Source: Fistulifera solaris (lineage: Eukaryota > Bacillariophyta > Bacillariophyceae > Naviculales > Stauroneidaceae). Taken from it: a stretch of 64,000 nt of DNA. Position 1 is the first letter of the stretch. Each line of letters opens with the position of its first letter. Location of the stretch: the NCBI GenBank assembly GCA_030295235.1, contig AP026134.1, forward strand, positions 186,001 to 250,000, read 5' to 3'. Position numbers and translations under genes: made by a program. Below, piece by piece: positions 21,392-32,389 of the stretch. The notes under the pieces were generated by a model. That model was not told where the DNA came from. It worked only from the letters and a program-made list of their open reading frames with translations, and made no database searches.

Positions 21392-24300
21392 CACTCCCGC
21401 GATCGTGAAGTTCTTTAATGTGACGATCGAGATTGAGCAGCACATCGCGGAAACGAATGAAATGGCTTCCCCTGCAGAGGTTTGGTAAAGAAATCTGCCA
21501 ACATTTCTTCTGTAGGGCAATATTTGACCACGACTTCGCCGCGCAACTCGATCTGTGATGTGAAAGTAGCGAATGTCGATATGTCGAAGTTCTTTTACTG
21601 CTCGAGGCTTTTCCGTTCTTTTCCAATAGAATGGCGCTGTCGTTGTCTTGATACACAATTGATGCTTTGGTGTTATATCCCTGGCAATCCATGAATCTTT
21701 TTGTCCATAACATTTGGCCGATGACTTCGCCGACTCCGGCGAGCTCCGCTTCAGTCGAGCTCGTGGTGTTGATTTTCTGTTTTGTTGACGTGCTGTAAAC
21801 AGCTCCTCGCCTAAGCGTCAAGATTCCACCGGTGTGACTCCGTTTATCAAGATGAACCGCAAATGATGCATCGACCCACCACTGGAGCTCCTCTAAGTTG
21901 TCCGCTTCTAGAGTTAAAGACAATTCACTTGTCGATTGCAGATATTTGAGCACACGGGTCAGCTTTTTCCAGTCGTCCTCATCAGGCGCCTTCACTCTTG
22001 TGCAGAGGAACGCTATCGCAGTTTGCAAGTCGGGTCGTGCTCTCTTGCACAAATATAACATTTTTGCTACCAGGTGCACAAACCGCTCTCTATCCTCTTC
22101 ATTCAGCAACACCGGGTCTTCTGTGTTCACCTCAAATAAATGTGCTGCAGCTGGTGTGGAAGCGTGTCCAATCATTTCTGGTGGCAGCTCGTCAATGATG
22201 TTCTGGACATATTCGGTCATGCAGATTGTTACTTTCCCTTCATCTTCATAATTTATTGTCATGCCAAGATATTCATGGACTTTTCCTCGCGAAACACTAA
22301 GCGGTTCTTCCTTCCCAAATTCCGCATTGAGCTTTGCAATCACATCAGTTACAACTTCCCGGCCGACACGTGTGAGATCTTTATATCATCGACGTGCCAA
22401 AGGATTGTGCATTGGTGTCCGTCAATCATCTTGTTTGCCACACATCGGTCATAAGGGTTGATCACGAAACCCCATTTCTCCAAAGTCTTGGTGAGTAATT
22501 GCCAGAAAAGGTATGCTGCGCGAAGTGTCCCATATAGTGCTTTCTTCAATCTCACATACAGCACAGGTTCTCCCCTTTCCGTAACGACGTATTTCTCATA
22601 TTTGGACGGGTTAATATTAGTGAGGATACGGACCATTTCTCCTGAGATTCTCATTCGAACCAGTTCATCCATGAATGCGTGCATGAAAGCTCCTGGCACG
22701 TCCACAATGCCCACATCACGTTTTTTCTTTTGCATCAATTAGGAACGAGAGGAACACTGCCTCGATGGAAGCGGTTGGTGAGCTGGCATCTTCTTTATTT
22801 ATGTAAGTTCGCTGTTTCCTTCCATCAGCACACCCTCTTCCTTTAATTTTGCCGCAGCGTTTTCTTCTTTAGGTACATCAAATATCGGAGCTTTGAAGCT
22901 TTTCCTCACGTGTCAGTGATCCAGGGTCTTCCGGTTCAATAACATCACGCGTGTCTAACTGTCGGAGTTCTACGTCCACAGCATTCATTCCAGGATCACC
23001 AAAGATCTTAAGGCCTTTTTCCACGGGATATTGCGTGAACATGACAGAGTTGACTACTTCGGCTAGTTGATGGAATAGGTGTCCGTAATCACGTGTGGGT
23101 TTGGCGAAGGTTATAATTGTGAAGGCGTGGGCCATATCGCGCATCCATTTCGTCCTCAGCGGCGTCATGACCTGGATTCTCGTCATTTGCATCATGTGAC
23201 TGCACGCTTTCTTCATCAGCAATCTCTTCATTTGCTTCGGGCTCCACTCCTGTATCATCCACTCCTGGGATCTCCAGTTGGTCAGCATTGGCGGGATCGT
23301 CCTCATCCATGTTACCAAGATTTCCGTCTTCGTTGCTGTTTTCAATTTCAATTTCATTGTTTGCAACATATTCTGCCTCCTGTGGGTCCTCGAATCCAAC
23401 TGTTTCAGTCACTCCTGCGGCGTTGGGATATTCGGGAATGCTAACGACGTCATCATTGTCGGGATGGGGCACCACAGAGGCATCGTCCACATGGTTCAGG
23501 ATCGTAATGTTCACTATGGTTGTATCGATCGGCAAATTCGAGGCCCTCATCAATTTGTGTTGTTTTTGCAAGAAGGTGAACTCGTTCAATAACTTCGTCG
23601 GGCATGGCCACCTTGGTCCAGCGATTGCGGTGGAGTCGTTTCCCAGTAGCGAGGCTGAAGAAAAAATAGGACCCTTGAGCGTTTCCAGTAGGGGCGCAAT
23701 GCAAGTGCACCAACTGTTCGTGGGGCCATTGAGTTATCATGCTTCTCATGTGTCTGCACGCATTACTCCCCAAATTCAAGTTGACAGTGCTTGGTGTAGT
23801 CAATCTGCTGCCCAGAGATCAGCACGCGAGGGCTCAGTGTATCAGAAACCCCATCTCGAGGTGGGAAACAGTTCAGCCAGAAAACATTAAAATAGACCAT
23901 CTCAATTATCAGACGTGGTGGCATGTGTTTGAAAGGAAGACCATTGTATGTAGAGCGGGTACGTTCTTTGACCGTGCGCACATGTCGCTCAATTTCAGGA
24001 ACATGTTCATCCGCAGCAGCCGCATTGAGCTCAATTTTCATTGATGAAGCAAGGTCCCCACGCAGCGGCTCAAATTCATTGTCCATTAGAAGGTGTGTGA
24101 TCTTGAATCCGCGTTTCAGATAGTGCCCATAGACCTGTTCTATCCCATTCAGAAGCGTTTTAGCTGTTCGATTCGAATCATTTCCACCGTTCGAACTTAA
24201 TGTAGCGGGAGATCGTAATTAGAAACGGGATTCGGTTCACAAACATGACGTCACCAGCTAACGTTACTTCATGATGCCGTTCCATGATTTCAACTGGAAC

Positions 24301-24989
24301 ATTCACAACATTGAAACGGACTGCAATTGGAGTGCGGCGAACTGTCTTCCCTTGCAAGGCCTGGACATCAGTCCCAAATATATCTTCCGCATTTTGTATA
24401 TCCTGAGCAGTGATGGGACAATTCGGGATTAAGTTTGCATTCACAAGGCGTTTCATTTGTTTTGTTGTGTGATTCCCTGTACGCCTTTGAATGCTCCGAG
24501 CTAATACAGCACGAGAATACTCTTCATTGGTGTATCTAGATGCATTATCGGCTACTGTGTTTACCATCACCGTTCCATGCATCGGGACTTCCAGATAATA
24601 CAGTCCACCGTCTGACTCCTGGAATTGGCGCGTCTCACCATCTTCCTTGTGAAGAATGAATGCATTTCCATCTCCGCTATCAAAGGTTACCCGGAACTTC
24701 TTCTTCACCAAGGCCAACGATAAGATGTTCGCAATCCCTTGCCGGTAGAACCACACACTGCCGTAACCTCTCAAGTCCGCCATCATGTTGGTCGTTGCCA
24801 CTCCTGCGTTTGTATTGATCCGTAGCGTCCTGTTCACCTTGGCGTATGTTAGTGACCAAACCTGGGTTGCAAAACACGTCCACCGTGGACTGGTTGTCCA
24901 GCAGAATCCAATTTCTCGGGATGCCATTGTATCGTCCTTGCTCGTTCAGCAGTTGAAATCCGTAGTCACCGTCGTCATCGGGAGAATAG
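21234..24989 (-). CDS. pol: Copia pol region: protease, integrase, RT, RNase H (frame-broken)
   Basis: In element order: a retropepsin-like WILLDNQSTVDVF (near 24910); a GAG-pre/integrase region with HHTTKQMKRL-like zinc-binding residues and an EIERHVRTVKER segment carrying the catalytic Glu (near 23980); an acidic linker; reverse transcriptase with WHVDDIKISH (YVDD-box equivalent, near 22390); and RNase H with VDASFAVH, TSSTEAELAG and YQDNDSAI (about 21600-21870). The coding frame runs on to a stop inside the 3' LTR at 21234. Several one-base breaks separate these domains. Where I traced one (near 22364) it was a missing G in a short G run. Confidence 0.85.
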
Positions 24990-26193
24990 TCATCAAAAAT
25001 TCCTCCTGCAGTAAAAAAGCTGTGCTCCATCATCATTTTTATCATTGTCAGCGGCTGGTTTATCATCAGGAAGTATCTCGCGGCAATTTGGAGCAGTGTG
25101 TCCTGGCTTATTGCAGCGGTAACAGGTTCTCTTCTTTCCTTTTCCGTCGTTATTGACCAATGCCACACCGTCTTCAGTGTTCTCTCCATCCTGCACAAAT
25201 ACGGCACCGTCGTTTGCTGTTCCGTATCGTGATGTGTCTTCACGGTCCGGAGTCCATGCTGTCAGTAGCTCATATGCAGCATGCAAAGTCCTCGGATAAT
25301 TGTCCATGCCTTGTAGAACGTCACCATCCAGTTTGTCTTGTAAACGCTTGTATCGAGCTCTGTCTGCACCCTTGATGAATCTTGTTGCCATTGCTTCTTC
25401 CGATGCCTCCATGGCGCTTGCAAAATGCCTCGCTCGACAGAGACCCCACTAATTCATTATTCCGACGGCAGACTTCATTGATCAACCCAATATCATCTCC
25501 AATTGTACCTCCGAGGTGCTTTAACACATCCAAGCGATTCTGAAAACCTTCAATATATGCTGCAACAGAGTCTCCTTTCTTTTGGTAGTAGGTCCAGAAT
25601 CGATGGTGGGCGTTGTCAAGCCGGAAGCGACTCTCTTTTCTGTCTTGTCACTAAAAGCAATCTTCCTGATGAGCTTTAGGAGCTCGACTCCATTACGAGA
25701 TGCTTTGATGCTTGGAAAAGACGCATCTGCTGAGAAGCGGTTAATCAGCATTGGAGTGCACTGTCCCTCAACAAGCGAATAGAGCTTTTTAATATTCTCA
25801 ATCAACTCCATTCTCTGATCCGCGAACGGCATCAACCATTTTGTCCCAAATTCGCTGTTCCGATGCTGGCGATTCGGCTGGAAGTGGATCTGGTGCCGGT
25901 ATTGTTGGAATCTCCAGAGTCTCAACAGCCGCCACCACGTAGCTTGAGTTTTTGAACTTATTATCACTTCCAATGTAAATCGACAGGGCCTTCTGTGATT
26001 TCACAAAGAGGTCGGCTTGGTTGATGATGCCGCAGTCAAAGATGTTTCCCTTCAATGCCTCACAAGCCCCAGTAAACTTAGAGCCGACTGCTGGAGCGCC
26101 GCGGTTGCCCTTCTTCATGTTGTTTGGCTTTCCCCCTCCTGGTTCGAGCTTGTGTCCCCCACTGCCCGTCTTGTCGGGCTTTTCTGAGGACAT
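24990..26193 (-). CDS. gag: Copia gag region with CCHC zinc knuckle (frame-broken)
   Basis: Begins at ATG 26191-26193 (MSSEKPDKTGSGGHKL). It spans several overlapping frames typical of a copia capsid: an Ala/Pro-rich linker, a helical LVEGQC...-type region, then AHAAYELLTAW-like sequence. A CX2CX4HX4C knuckle (CYRCNKPGHTAPNC) lies at about 25083-25124. It packages element RNA. At least three frame changes interrupt it, so as given it would not encode a single polyprotein. Confidence 0.8.
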
Positions 26194-26218
26194 GACACAG
26201 TTTCCTTTTGTTTTAATG

Positions 26219-26478
26219 TGTTGAAACTACGCTATTATTCACAACGAGTTGCAATACTATTACGATTGGCTAACCATTAAAACAAAAGTGAGAAGAGCGA
26301 TGCGTCGTTCTCTTCCTCATCATGCTCTTTCATACGTATTCACTGACGCGATAGCTTTTCGTGGTTTACGTTTTCTTTCCAACTACCGTCCATCCATCCG
26401 TCTCACCATCGCATGCGTCATCCGATGTCGCACCTCGAAGAGGATCCCAAGATTCCGTTTCGCGCTGCTTTTCCAACA
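26219..26478 (-). repeat. 5' LTR of the copia element
   Basis: Partner of 21132-21391. On the minus strand the element proper starts downstream of its lower-coordinate edge, 26 nt before the gag ATG at 26193. Confidence 0.95.
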
Positions 26479-26733
26479 CGCATCATCACATCATCATCGT
26501 ATCGTCGTCGTCGTTCATTTTTGTGATTTGATTGGGCTTATTGGGCGGGGTCTGTCTTCGCCCGTTCACTTTTTGGCTCGTTTTTTTGTGCACATCATTA
26601 TTTAATTCTGGTTCGTTTCCAGTTCCTATTCAAATTCAAGTAGGAGAGTTTTTTCTAGTTCCATCTATTGTGGCAAAAATCTTTCACTCCTATTTTGATC
26701 CTTTGCTGAGTCGACTTGCTAAGCTACGTAAAA

Positions 26734-27022
26734 ATGACAGGCAACAAACCCACCAATGTCGTATTTTCTGCCGGCTTGGGTCCCCGAGGACGAGCGGGTG
26801 CTTGGGTGGCGGCTCTTATTGTGGCGGTACGTTTTCCGCGAACCAAGAAAAAAAACAAGATGATTTTTGGATCAAAAAAAAATTGGATGACGACTCACAC
26901 TGTTGCGGACAGGCCGGATGGATGTATATTGAGAATTCGAAAAAGCAAAGGAACTGTCAATCAATGATGTCAATGCATGGAATGAAAAGAGAAAAAAGGA
27001 AATGGACGCGAATGCGAAATAA
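26734..27022 (+). CDS. Small single-pass membrane protein, two exons (one-base frame break)
   Basis: A short gene on the far side of the retrotransposon. Exon 1 (26734-26826) encodes MTGNKPTNVVFSAGLGPRG followed by the start of a hydrophobic segment. A GTACGT donor and a GACAG acceptor define an 86-nt intron (26827-26912). Exon 2 completes the membrane segment (AGWMYIENSKK). One missing base in the A5 run at 26940-26944 then restores a lysine/glutamate-rich tail containing NDVNAWNEKRKKEMD, ending at TAA 27020-27022. The predicted product is 67 residues with one transmembrane span, in the style of a small mitochondrial inner-membrane subunit. I recognise no named family. Confidence 0.5.
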
Positions 27023-27206
27023 GAGCAGGAATGAATGATAATTGATTTCTAAAATGCATAATATTTGAACGTAACAGATACGGGAATATCTTCCACGATG
27101 CTTCACCCAGATACTTTTCAAAAAATGCGTGGATCGAGAGCTTTGAAATAGTGTTACAACTTCTTTTGTAGGCCTTCGTGAAACCTTTTATGACCCCCCC
27201 TCACAA

Positions 27207-27979
27207 TCAGCACACCCCAATAGATTTGTAGTACGAGTAGAAAAAGGAACTGGCTCCACAGGTGGCCATGAAGATTCGGTAAAAAATGTTCGGATGTTGC
27301 GAATACAAGAGATAATGATCACGCAGATACAAAACAAGCGCGGTACGAATAGAATGATTCGTACCAACAGAAAAGGCCCCCGCAAAGACTAAACGGATCG
27401 TATCGTACCAGCCCGGATATTTTGCAATCAATGACGGATTCTCCTTGAAATAATTCATGATCGACAAGGGTAGACTGCTCAATTCGATCACGCCGTAAAA
27501 GAACGCGGTCCAGTACCGAAAACCATTGCGGAGAAAGCCGGACATGATCGCAACCGCAATGACAGTAAAGTGATGCGCCAGCATGGCGGGACTTTCATTG
27601 ACATAAAAGAAACCCACGGGGATCGCCCAAAATTGAAATCCCAATTGGAAGCAACTTAAAAAGACCAATGGTTCGTATCCTTGTGTCTTTTCTTCTTCCG
27701 TTGCGGAACTCCCCATGATGTAACGGAATTCATAATAAAAGCCGGCACAGGTCAAAAATCAAATTGGCGACGAAATTAGTGGCCGTGTAACAATTTTTCC
27801 GCGTGACTCGTAAGGATGCTCTGACGGCGCCCAGTAAAGCGCAATGATGTAAAGCGTTGATAACAGCAAATACGAAAAACAATTTGCGGAAACACAACCG
27901 TTTGCAGAAATTCGGTCGGAAGAAAAATGGGACCTTCATTGAGGGATCCTAATCGTTCGGCCAACGTGACCGCACTCAT
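27207..27979 (-). CDS. TLC-domain membrane protein (two frame breaks)
   Basis: A polytopic protein of the TRAM/LAG1/CLN8 (TLC) fold, 256 residues after removing one extra base in each of two A5 runs (27875-27879 and 27754-27758). In order it has an N-terminal amphipathic region, a first membrane segment (VVFPQIVFVFAVINALHH), a second around ANLILTCAGFYYEF, then the core GYEPLVFLSCFQLGFQFWAIP, the hallmark His pair in MLAHHFTVIAVAIMSG, and later segments ending YRIFMATCGASSFFYSYYK. The double-His motif is the feature shared with ceramide synthases and TLCD proteins. Size and the lack of a long LAG1 motif favour a TLCD/TMEM56-like lipid-regulating protein over a ceramide synthase. Confidence 0.75.
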
Positions 27980-28502
27980 ATCTCTCTCAATTGACGCTCA
28001 ATGAAATGATGCAGTGACTCGCGGAGAGGTAGTTGATTGCTCGGTTAGTTCTCTGACAGAAAATTGCTTGTGTATTGCAGTCCTGTGTATTCTGTAGCGA
28101 AGGTTTGAATTGCTTTTTTAAATAATTGGTAGGATGGCAAAATGGAGTAGACAAAAATTTTTCTTTGGTTGTTCGCTCCTTGTTTCGTCGTTAGTCGTTA
28201 CTCCATTTATTTCTCGTCGTTTTTTCGTCTTGACGTGCTTTTTGGGGAATAGTAAACGGGGAAACAATGACGCACTTTCTGCGGGATACAAACTCAGTCC
28301 AGTCATGAGCGTATGTGCGTCGCTCGCAAACAAAATAATAATGAGAGCCTTTTCCTTTTTCTTTTCTATACCGCGATTTTTTTTTCGATCTTGCACTTTT
28401 ATTATTGGCGACGGTGTTATAACGAGAGGCTAGAGGCTGATTTCTCTCTAGACTCTGTCACCATTGTGAGCGCTCTTTGTCACAGTTTTTCCACTATCTC
28501 AA
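27980..28502. other. Divergent intergenic region
   Basis: Between the TLC-domain gene (minus) and the methyltransferase gene (plus). T-rich and A-rich patches are present; an open frame at 28134-28433 has no coding character that I can support. Confidence 0.4.
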
Positions 28503-29129
28503 ATGCCGACACAACTCGAAATTATTCATGCCTGGGACGAATTGGCGGACGATTGGGATGACATGGCCGCGGGGAGTGCCAAAGGATTTTTCCGTCTTCT
28601 GCAGGAGCATATCCCGCTCCAATCGGATATGATAGTGCTGGATTTTGGTTGCGGAACCGGCCTCATCGCAGACCTACTGCGGCATCGCGTGAAGCATGTC
28701 GTAGCTGTCGATGTCTCTCCGGTCATGGTGGAAATTTTGGAGGAAAAAATGCAAGCACAAGAATGGGAAAATGTCCAAGTATTTCATGCATTATTGGGAG
28801 ATCATGATGATGAGGAGACTCAACAGATATTGAAGGAGTATGAAGGCCAAATCGATCTCATTATCGCCAGTTCCGTGCTGGGTTTTGTTACTCCGGAGAC
28901 AGTGGGGACGACTATGGAGGTTCTGGGTCGTCTGTTGAAACCCGGCGGCTCGTTTTGTCATACCGACCCGCCACAAATGGAACAACGGAATCATTTTACA
29001 AGGCAAAAGGCTGAAATCTACTACAAAAAGGGCGGCCTGGAAATCGTTTCGACCAGCGTCGAGAATCTCGATCTAGGACAGGGTCAGTCCTGTAATGTAT
29101 TTCTCGGTATTGCTCGGAAGCCGTTCTAG
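28503..29129 (+). CDS. Class I SAM-dependent methyltransferase
   Basis: A 208-residue soluble protein with the class I methyltransferase fold: motif I VLDFGCGTGLIADLL (about residues 46-60), an acidic end of strand 2 (VVAVDVSPVMVEIL), IDLIIASSVLGFV (motif IV region) and LLKPGGSFCHTDPP (post-motif). No targeting signal or membrane segment is seen. The substrate cannot be predicted. It may be a small-molecule (ubiE/type 11-like) enzyme. The gene is single-exon and intact. Confidence 0.8.
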   Translation: MPTQLEIIHAWDELADDWDDMAAGSAKGFFRLLQEHIPLQSDMIVLDFGCGTGLIADLLRHRVKHVVAVDVSPVMVEILEEKMQAQEWENVQVFHALLGDHDDEETQQILKEYEGQIDLIIASSVLGFVTPETVGTTMEVLGRLLKPGGSFCHTDPPQMEQRNHFTRQKAEIYYKKGGLEIVSTSVENLDLGQGQSCNVFLGIARKPF

Positions 29130-29767
29130 CCAAGGATGATTGCCCAATCGATGCTAAATCGGACGGAAAAGCGAGTGCTTTCATAGGGTAGATCCCAACC
29201 CGTGGCAGCGACATTGAGAGACAGTGATTTCCCCGCCACACGATGAAAGCAACTTAATATTAAACATAGACGTCAATGTTGCTTTCCTCCTTTTGATAGT
29301 CTAGACGCATATGTGTTCGGCAACATGGCAGGAGTGCGGTTCTGTTCGATTCATAACCACGGCCGCTCGTGACTGCGCGGGAGGATGTCTTTTTCGGACG
29401 AATTTTGGTGGCAGATGATTCTGTACCGGTACTCACATATAGAATTCCTCTCGTCTAAGTATCTTTTCCTTGTAGATGAAAAGAGTATTGTGTTGCAGCA
29501 CGGTTGGCGCGCAGCTCTGGGGGGAAATTCCCATCGTCGCTCGTAGAGACTGGTACATAAAATTACGTAGGAGTGAGAAAAAATAATACTCCGGGGTAAT
29601 GTTGTTCGAGAACACCCTTTTTCCCGCCATAGAAAACACTCTCATTCATCTCGTTGCGCGGGTGTCAACAAATAATAACGAAGGTCACATGCAACGAAGA
29701 GCATCCTCAGTGATAAACTTCTTCTTCTTCTTCGCTTCTACTAGTCACTCTCATTCAAACAAACAAT
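29130..29767. other. Intergenic spacer
   Basis: 3' flank of the methyltransferase gene and upstream region of the TPX2-like gene. No gene is seen. Confidence 0.45.
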
Positions 29768-31841
29768 ATGTCGACGACTAGCAAATCAAAACGACAAAGT
29801 CCTCGATCGGATAAAGAACTTCTTGTCGAAACGATGATCGAGGCGGCCGACGATGCTCTCTTCCTCCAACGAGGTGCGGCGGATGAAACAACCATCGAGT
29901 TCGGGCACAGTGACCATGATGAGGATGACTTGCTATCCTTCGATCACAATAATCCCATGTTTCATTTGAAACGAAATTTAGATCAAGACTTTTGCGATTC
30001 TTCGACCGATTCGTATTGGGAAGACGAGAAGAAGTCCGCAGGCCCCAAATGGGATGTCACACTCGCCAACAGTGTCGAAGTCTTGAAAAGCCATTTGCGG
30101 GAATCGTCCGAGTCTCGATGGACGGGAAAGACTGTACCCGAATCTCCGAAATTTCACGAAATCAAACCACGGCCTTTACCGAAAAGTACTCAAGAACAGG
30201 AAGAAGAAGAAATGAAACAAATCAAGCCGTTTCAAGCGAGAAACGCGCCCCGTTTCGAGAAACCAAACATGGAAACCAAACCTTCACCTGCCACGACCCC
30301 TCAACCCTTTCATTTTCATTCGACGACTCGCAAACGACCCATTTCGGTTCCTCCATCGAAAGAAGATGTCGATTTGCAGGAATGTCAGCAGTTTCGATTC
30401 AAAGCGCGTCCCATCCCAAAATCAGTGCTTCTAACTTCCACGAAATCACCGGAAGTATCCCGTATTCCTCGACTATCACTGCCATCGGCTTCCCAGAAAT
30501 CAGCATCGCGCATTCCTCGATCATCGCACTCGCTGCAACTGGCTCCTAAGATAACGTCGAAACCATCGCGCATTCCTCGATCGACGCCGTCGTCGAAAGT
30601 AGAAAAGATATGTGTCGAAATGGAGATCAAGACGATGCGTGTGGAGTTTCACATGACGAGTAACGAACATGCGGAACGTCAGCCAACAGCAAGGAACGTC
30701 GCTTTGCCGTTGCAATTGAATTGCCTGGAACGTCATGAAGCATTCAAGCAGAAGCAAGCCGAGAAGTTACGCGAAGAAGAAAAGAAAAAATCGCCAAATG
30801 GCGTGTTTTAAGGCACGTCCGCTTCCGGCGTCCATGCAGAAGCGACGGGTGGTTTCTCAAAGTCCAAAAATTATCGGTAATGCACCTAAAGTCATTGCCC
30901 GCATTCCAAAGTCTTCGCCGCGGTACTCCATCAAAAGTCCCTCCAAGCCGGTCGAAGAAACAAAAGCTGCCGAGGAAGAGGATTTGTTTTTTGACACGGA
31001 ACAGTTTGTGCCGAAAGCGCATAGTCGAGCGGTAGTGGTTCGACTCATTCAAATCACGTCCACCGTAGTGATTCTTCATCTTATTGTGTGGTATGGAACG
31101 TCTCCGGAGTATCTTTGGCAGATTCATCGCCAATTCCGCGACGAAACCGTTAACAGTGCATCGTTCGATGGATGGCCGCAAGTGACTTACGAGACTGAAA
31201 ATGTGCCTCAGTACCTCGCAAAGGCAACCGAAATTTTGCATCCATTCGCCTCACCAATCAACGAAGCACCAAGATCAGAGGATGTTTCCTTGACTGCAAA
31301 CAGTGACGTGGCATTGAAGTACGTTCTGAATGTTGCTGAAAACGATGTTGCGTTCAATCAGTCTATTGACACTGCTGAAAACACAGGGCTTGTTAAAGAG
31401 GCTCAACGGGGAATTCCAGCACAAGATGATTCTGTCGAGCGTCTCAAGCTTTCCCACAACGACGTGTCACCCGAGAAAACCAAAGCAAAGGCTGCTAGGG
31501 CAAAAGTTCAGCACTACTTCGAAGGCCTTACTTTAGCAGATCCCGAATCGATCCATAGAGCCGCCCTACAAAGAGTGACATCCCAGAACACAAAGGCTCA
31601 CATCGTAGGTCCAAAGACACGTCTTGAAGACGAAGATCATGCTCATGATGTAACGCTGGATCATCCCGAAAGCAGTGCAAAACTACCAGATGAAGCTGAA
31701 CCAGTCCGTAGGAGAGCTGGTATCTATTTTGACTTTTTGCAAGGCTTTATCACTCCCGACGTTCCACAATCAAAGAACGTAGGATTCGTCCCCAGAAATC
31801 CGCGGGTTCCGACTATCATGTTCAACGATGGCTCGATTTGA
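29768..31841 (+). CDS. TPX2-motif protein with SxIP motifs and a transmembrane segment (two frame breaks)
   Basis: A 691-residue reading after adding one base to A6 (30785-30790) and one to T4 (30806-30809); uncorrected it is two overlapping frames. An acidic N-terminal region is followed by TPX2-family elements: FRFKARPIPKSV (about 210-221), ERHEAFKQKQAEKLREEEKKK and, directly after the repaired junction, FKARPLPASMQKRR. TPX2 motifs bind microtubules. Between them are three SRIP tetrapeptides (residues about 231, 247, 267) in a Ser/Pro/basic context, as in EB1-binding SxIP proteins. After a second basic patch comes a hydrophobic stretch (VVVRLIQITSTVVILHLIVWY, 31032-31098) able to span a membrane, then a hydrophilic tail of about 250 residues. 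Inferred role: attaching microtubules to a membrane. Confidence 0.7.
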
Positions 31842-32389
31842 GTATCGACGAGCTGATGGTCTTGAACGGGATGTTTGGAGTCCGTCTCGATAGTTCGTTC
31901 CAGAAAGATGTATACCGCTTGGAATAGATAGAAAAGGTAATATTCATGGATTTTTTTCTGCTACACAGGGTTTCCTATCGTTTCCTTCTATTTTTCACCC
32001 GTCGATCATCGCTTACCTGAAGAATCTTGTCGGGTGATCTAGTTCCGAGTAATGATAGTGATTAAAAACGTTGGATTCACGTCCATAACAACTCTAGACG
32101 AGCAACACGGATCCAAGCTCTTTTCGTGACTGGACTTCAGTCATGAGTCTTGGAAGACGCCAGTACCGTTTCCTTTGTATCAATCCTTGTAGTGAATTAC
32201 CTTTTGTCTTACCAGCACTGATGGATGTGAGAAACCGATCGTTTGAAAAACGCAGCAACTGCATGTATACCAATTAACAAACAATGCGAAGCGCATTGTT
32301 TGTGAAAGTGATTCGCACAAAGAAAAAGCACAACATCATTATCGCGTGGTCTTGTTAAGTTTCCAAAGATAGAAGACGACTAAAGAAAA
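31842..32389. other. Intergenic spacer containing a perfect hairpin
   Basis: Between the TPX2-like gene and PIG-B, both on the plus strand. The only notable structure is the inverted repeat at 32277-32303. No gene is seen. Confidence 0.5.
32277..32303. repeat. 12-bp perfect inverted repeat with 3-nt loop
   Basis: ACAAACAATGCG (32277-32288), AAG, then CGCATTGTTTGT (32292-32303). It lies about 90 bp upstream of the PIG-B start codon, so it is probably in the promoter or 5' leader. Confidence 0.8.

Larger units (their letters stand above)
21132..26478 (-). mobile_element. Ty1/copia LTR retrotransposon (CoDi-like), complete with both LTRs
   Basis: A 5,347-bp element on the minus strand, bounded by 260-bp direct repeats beginning TGTTG and ending CAACA in the element orientation. 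It is flanked by a perfect 5-bp duplication CGCAT (21127-21131 and 26479-26483). Internal domain order is gag with a CCHC knuckle, aspartic protease, integrase, reverse transcriptase and RNase H, which defines copia, not gypsy. The coding region is broken into about eight frames, but the breaks that I traced look like single-base changes. The two LTRs are otherwise identical, so insertion is recent. Confidence 0.95.

Noticed and set aside
26532-27038. Longer continuous plus-strand frame over the small membrane gene
   Set aside because: It lacks any family feature and ignores good splice sites; the spliced reading has a coherent membrane segment and tail.
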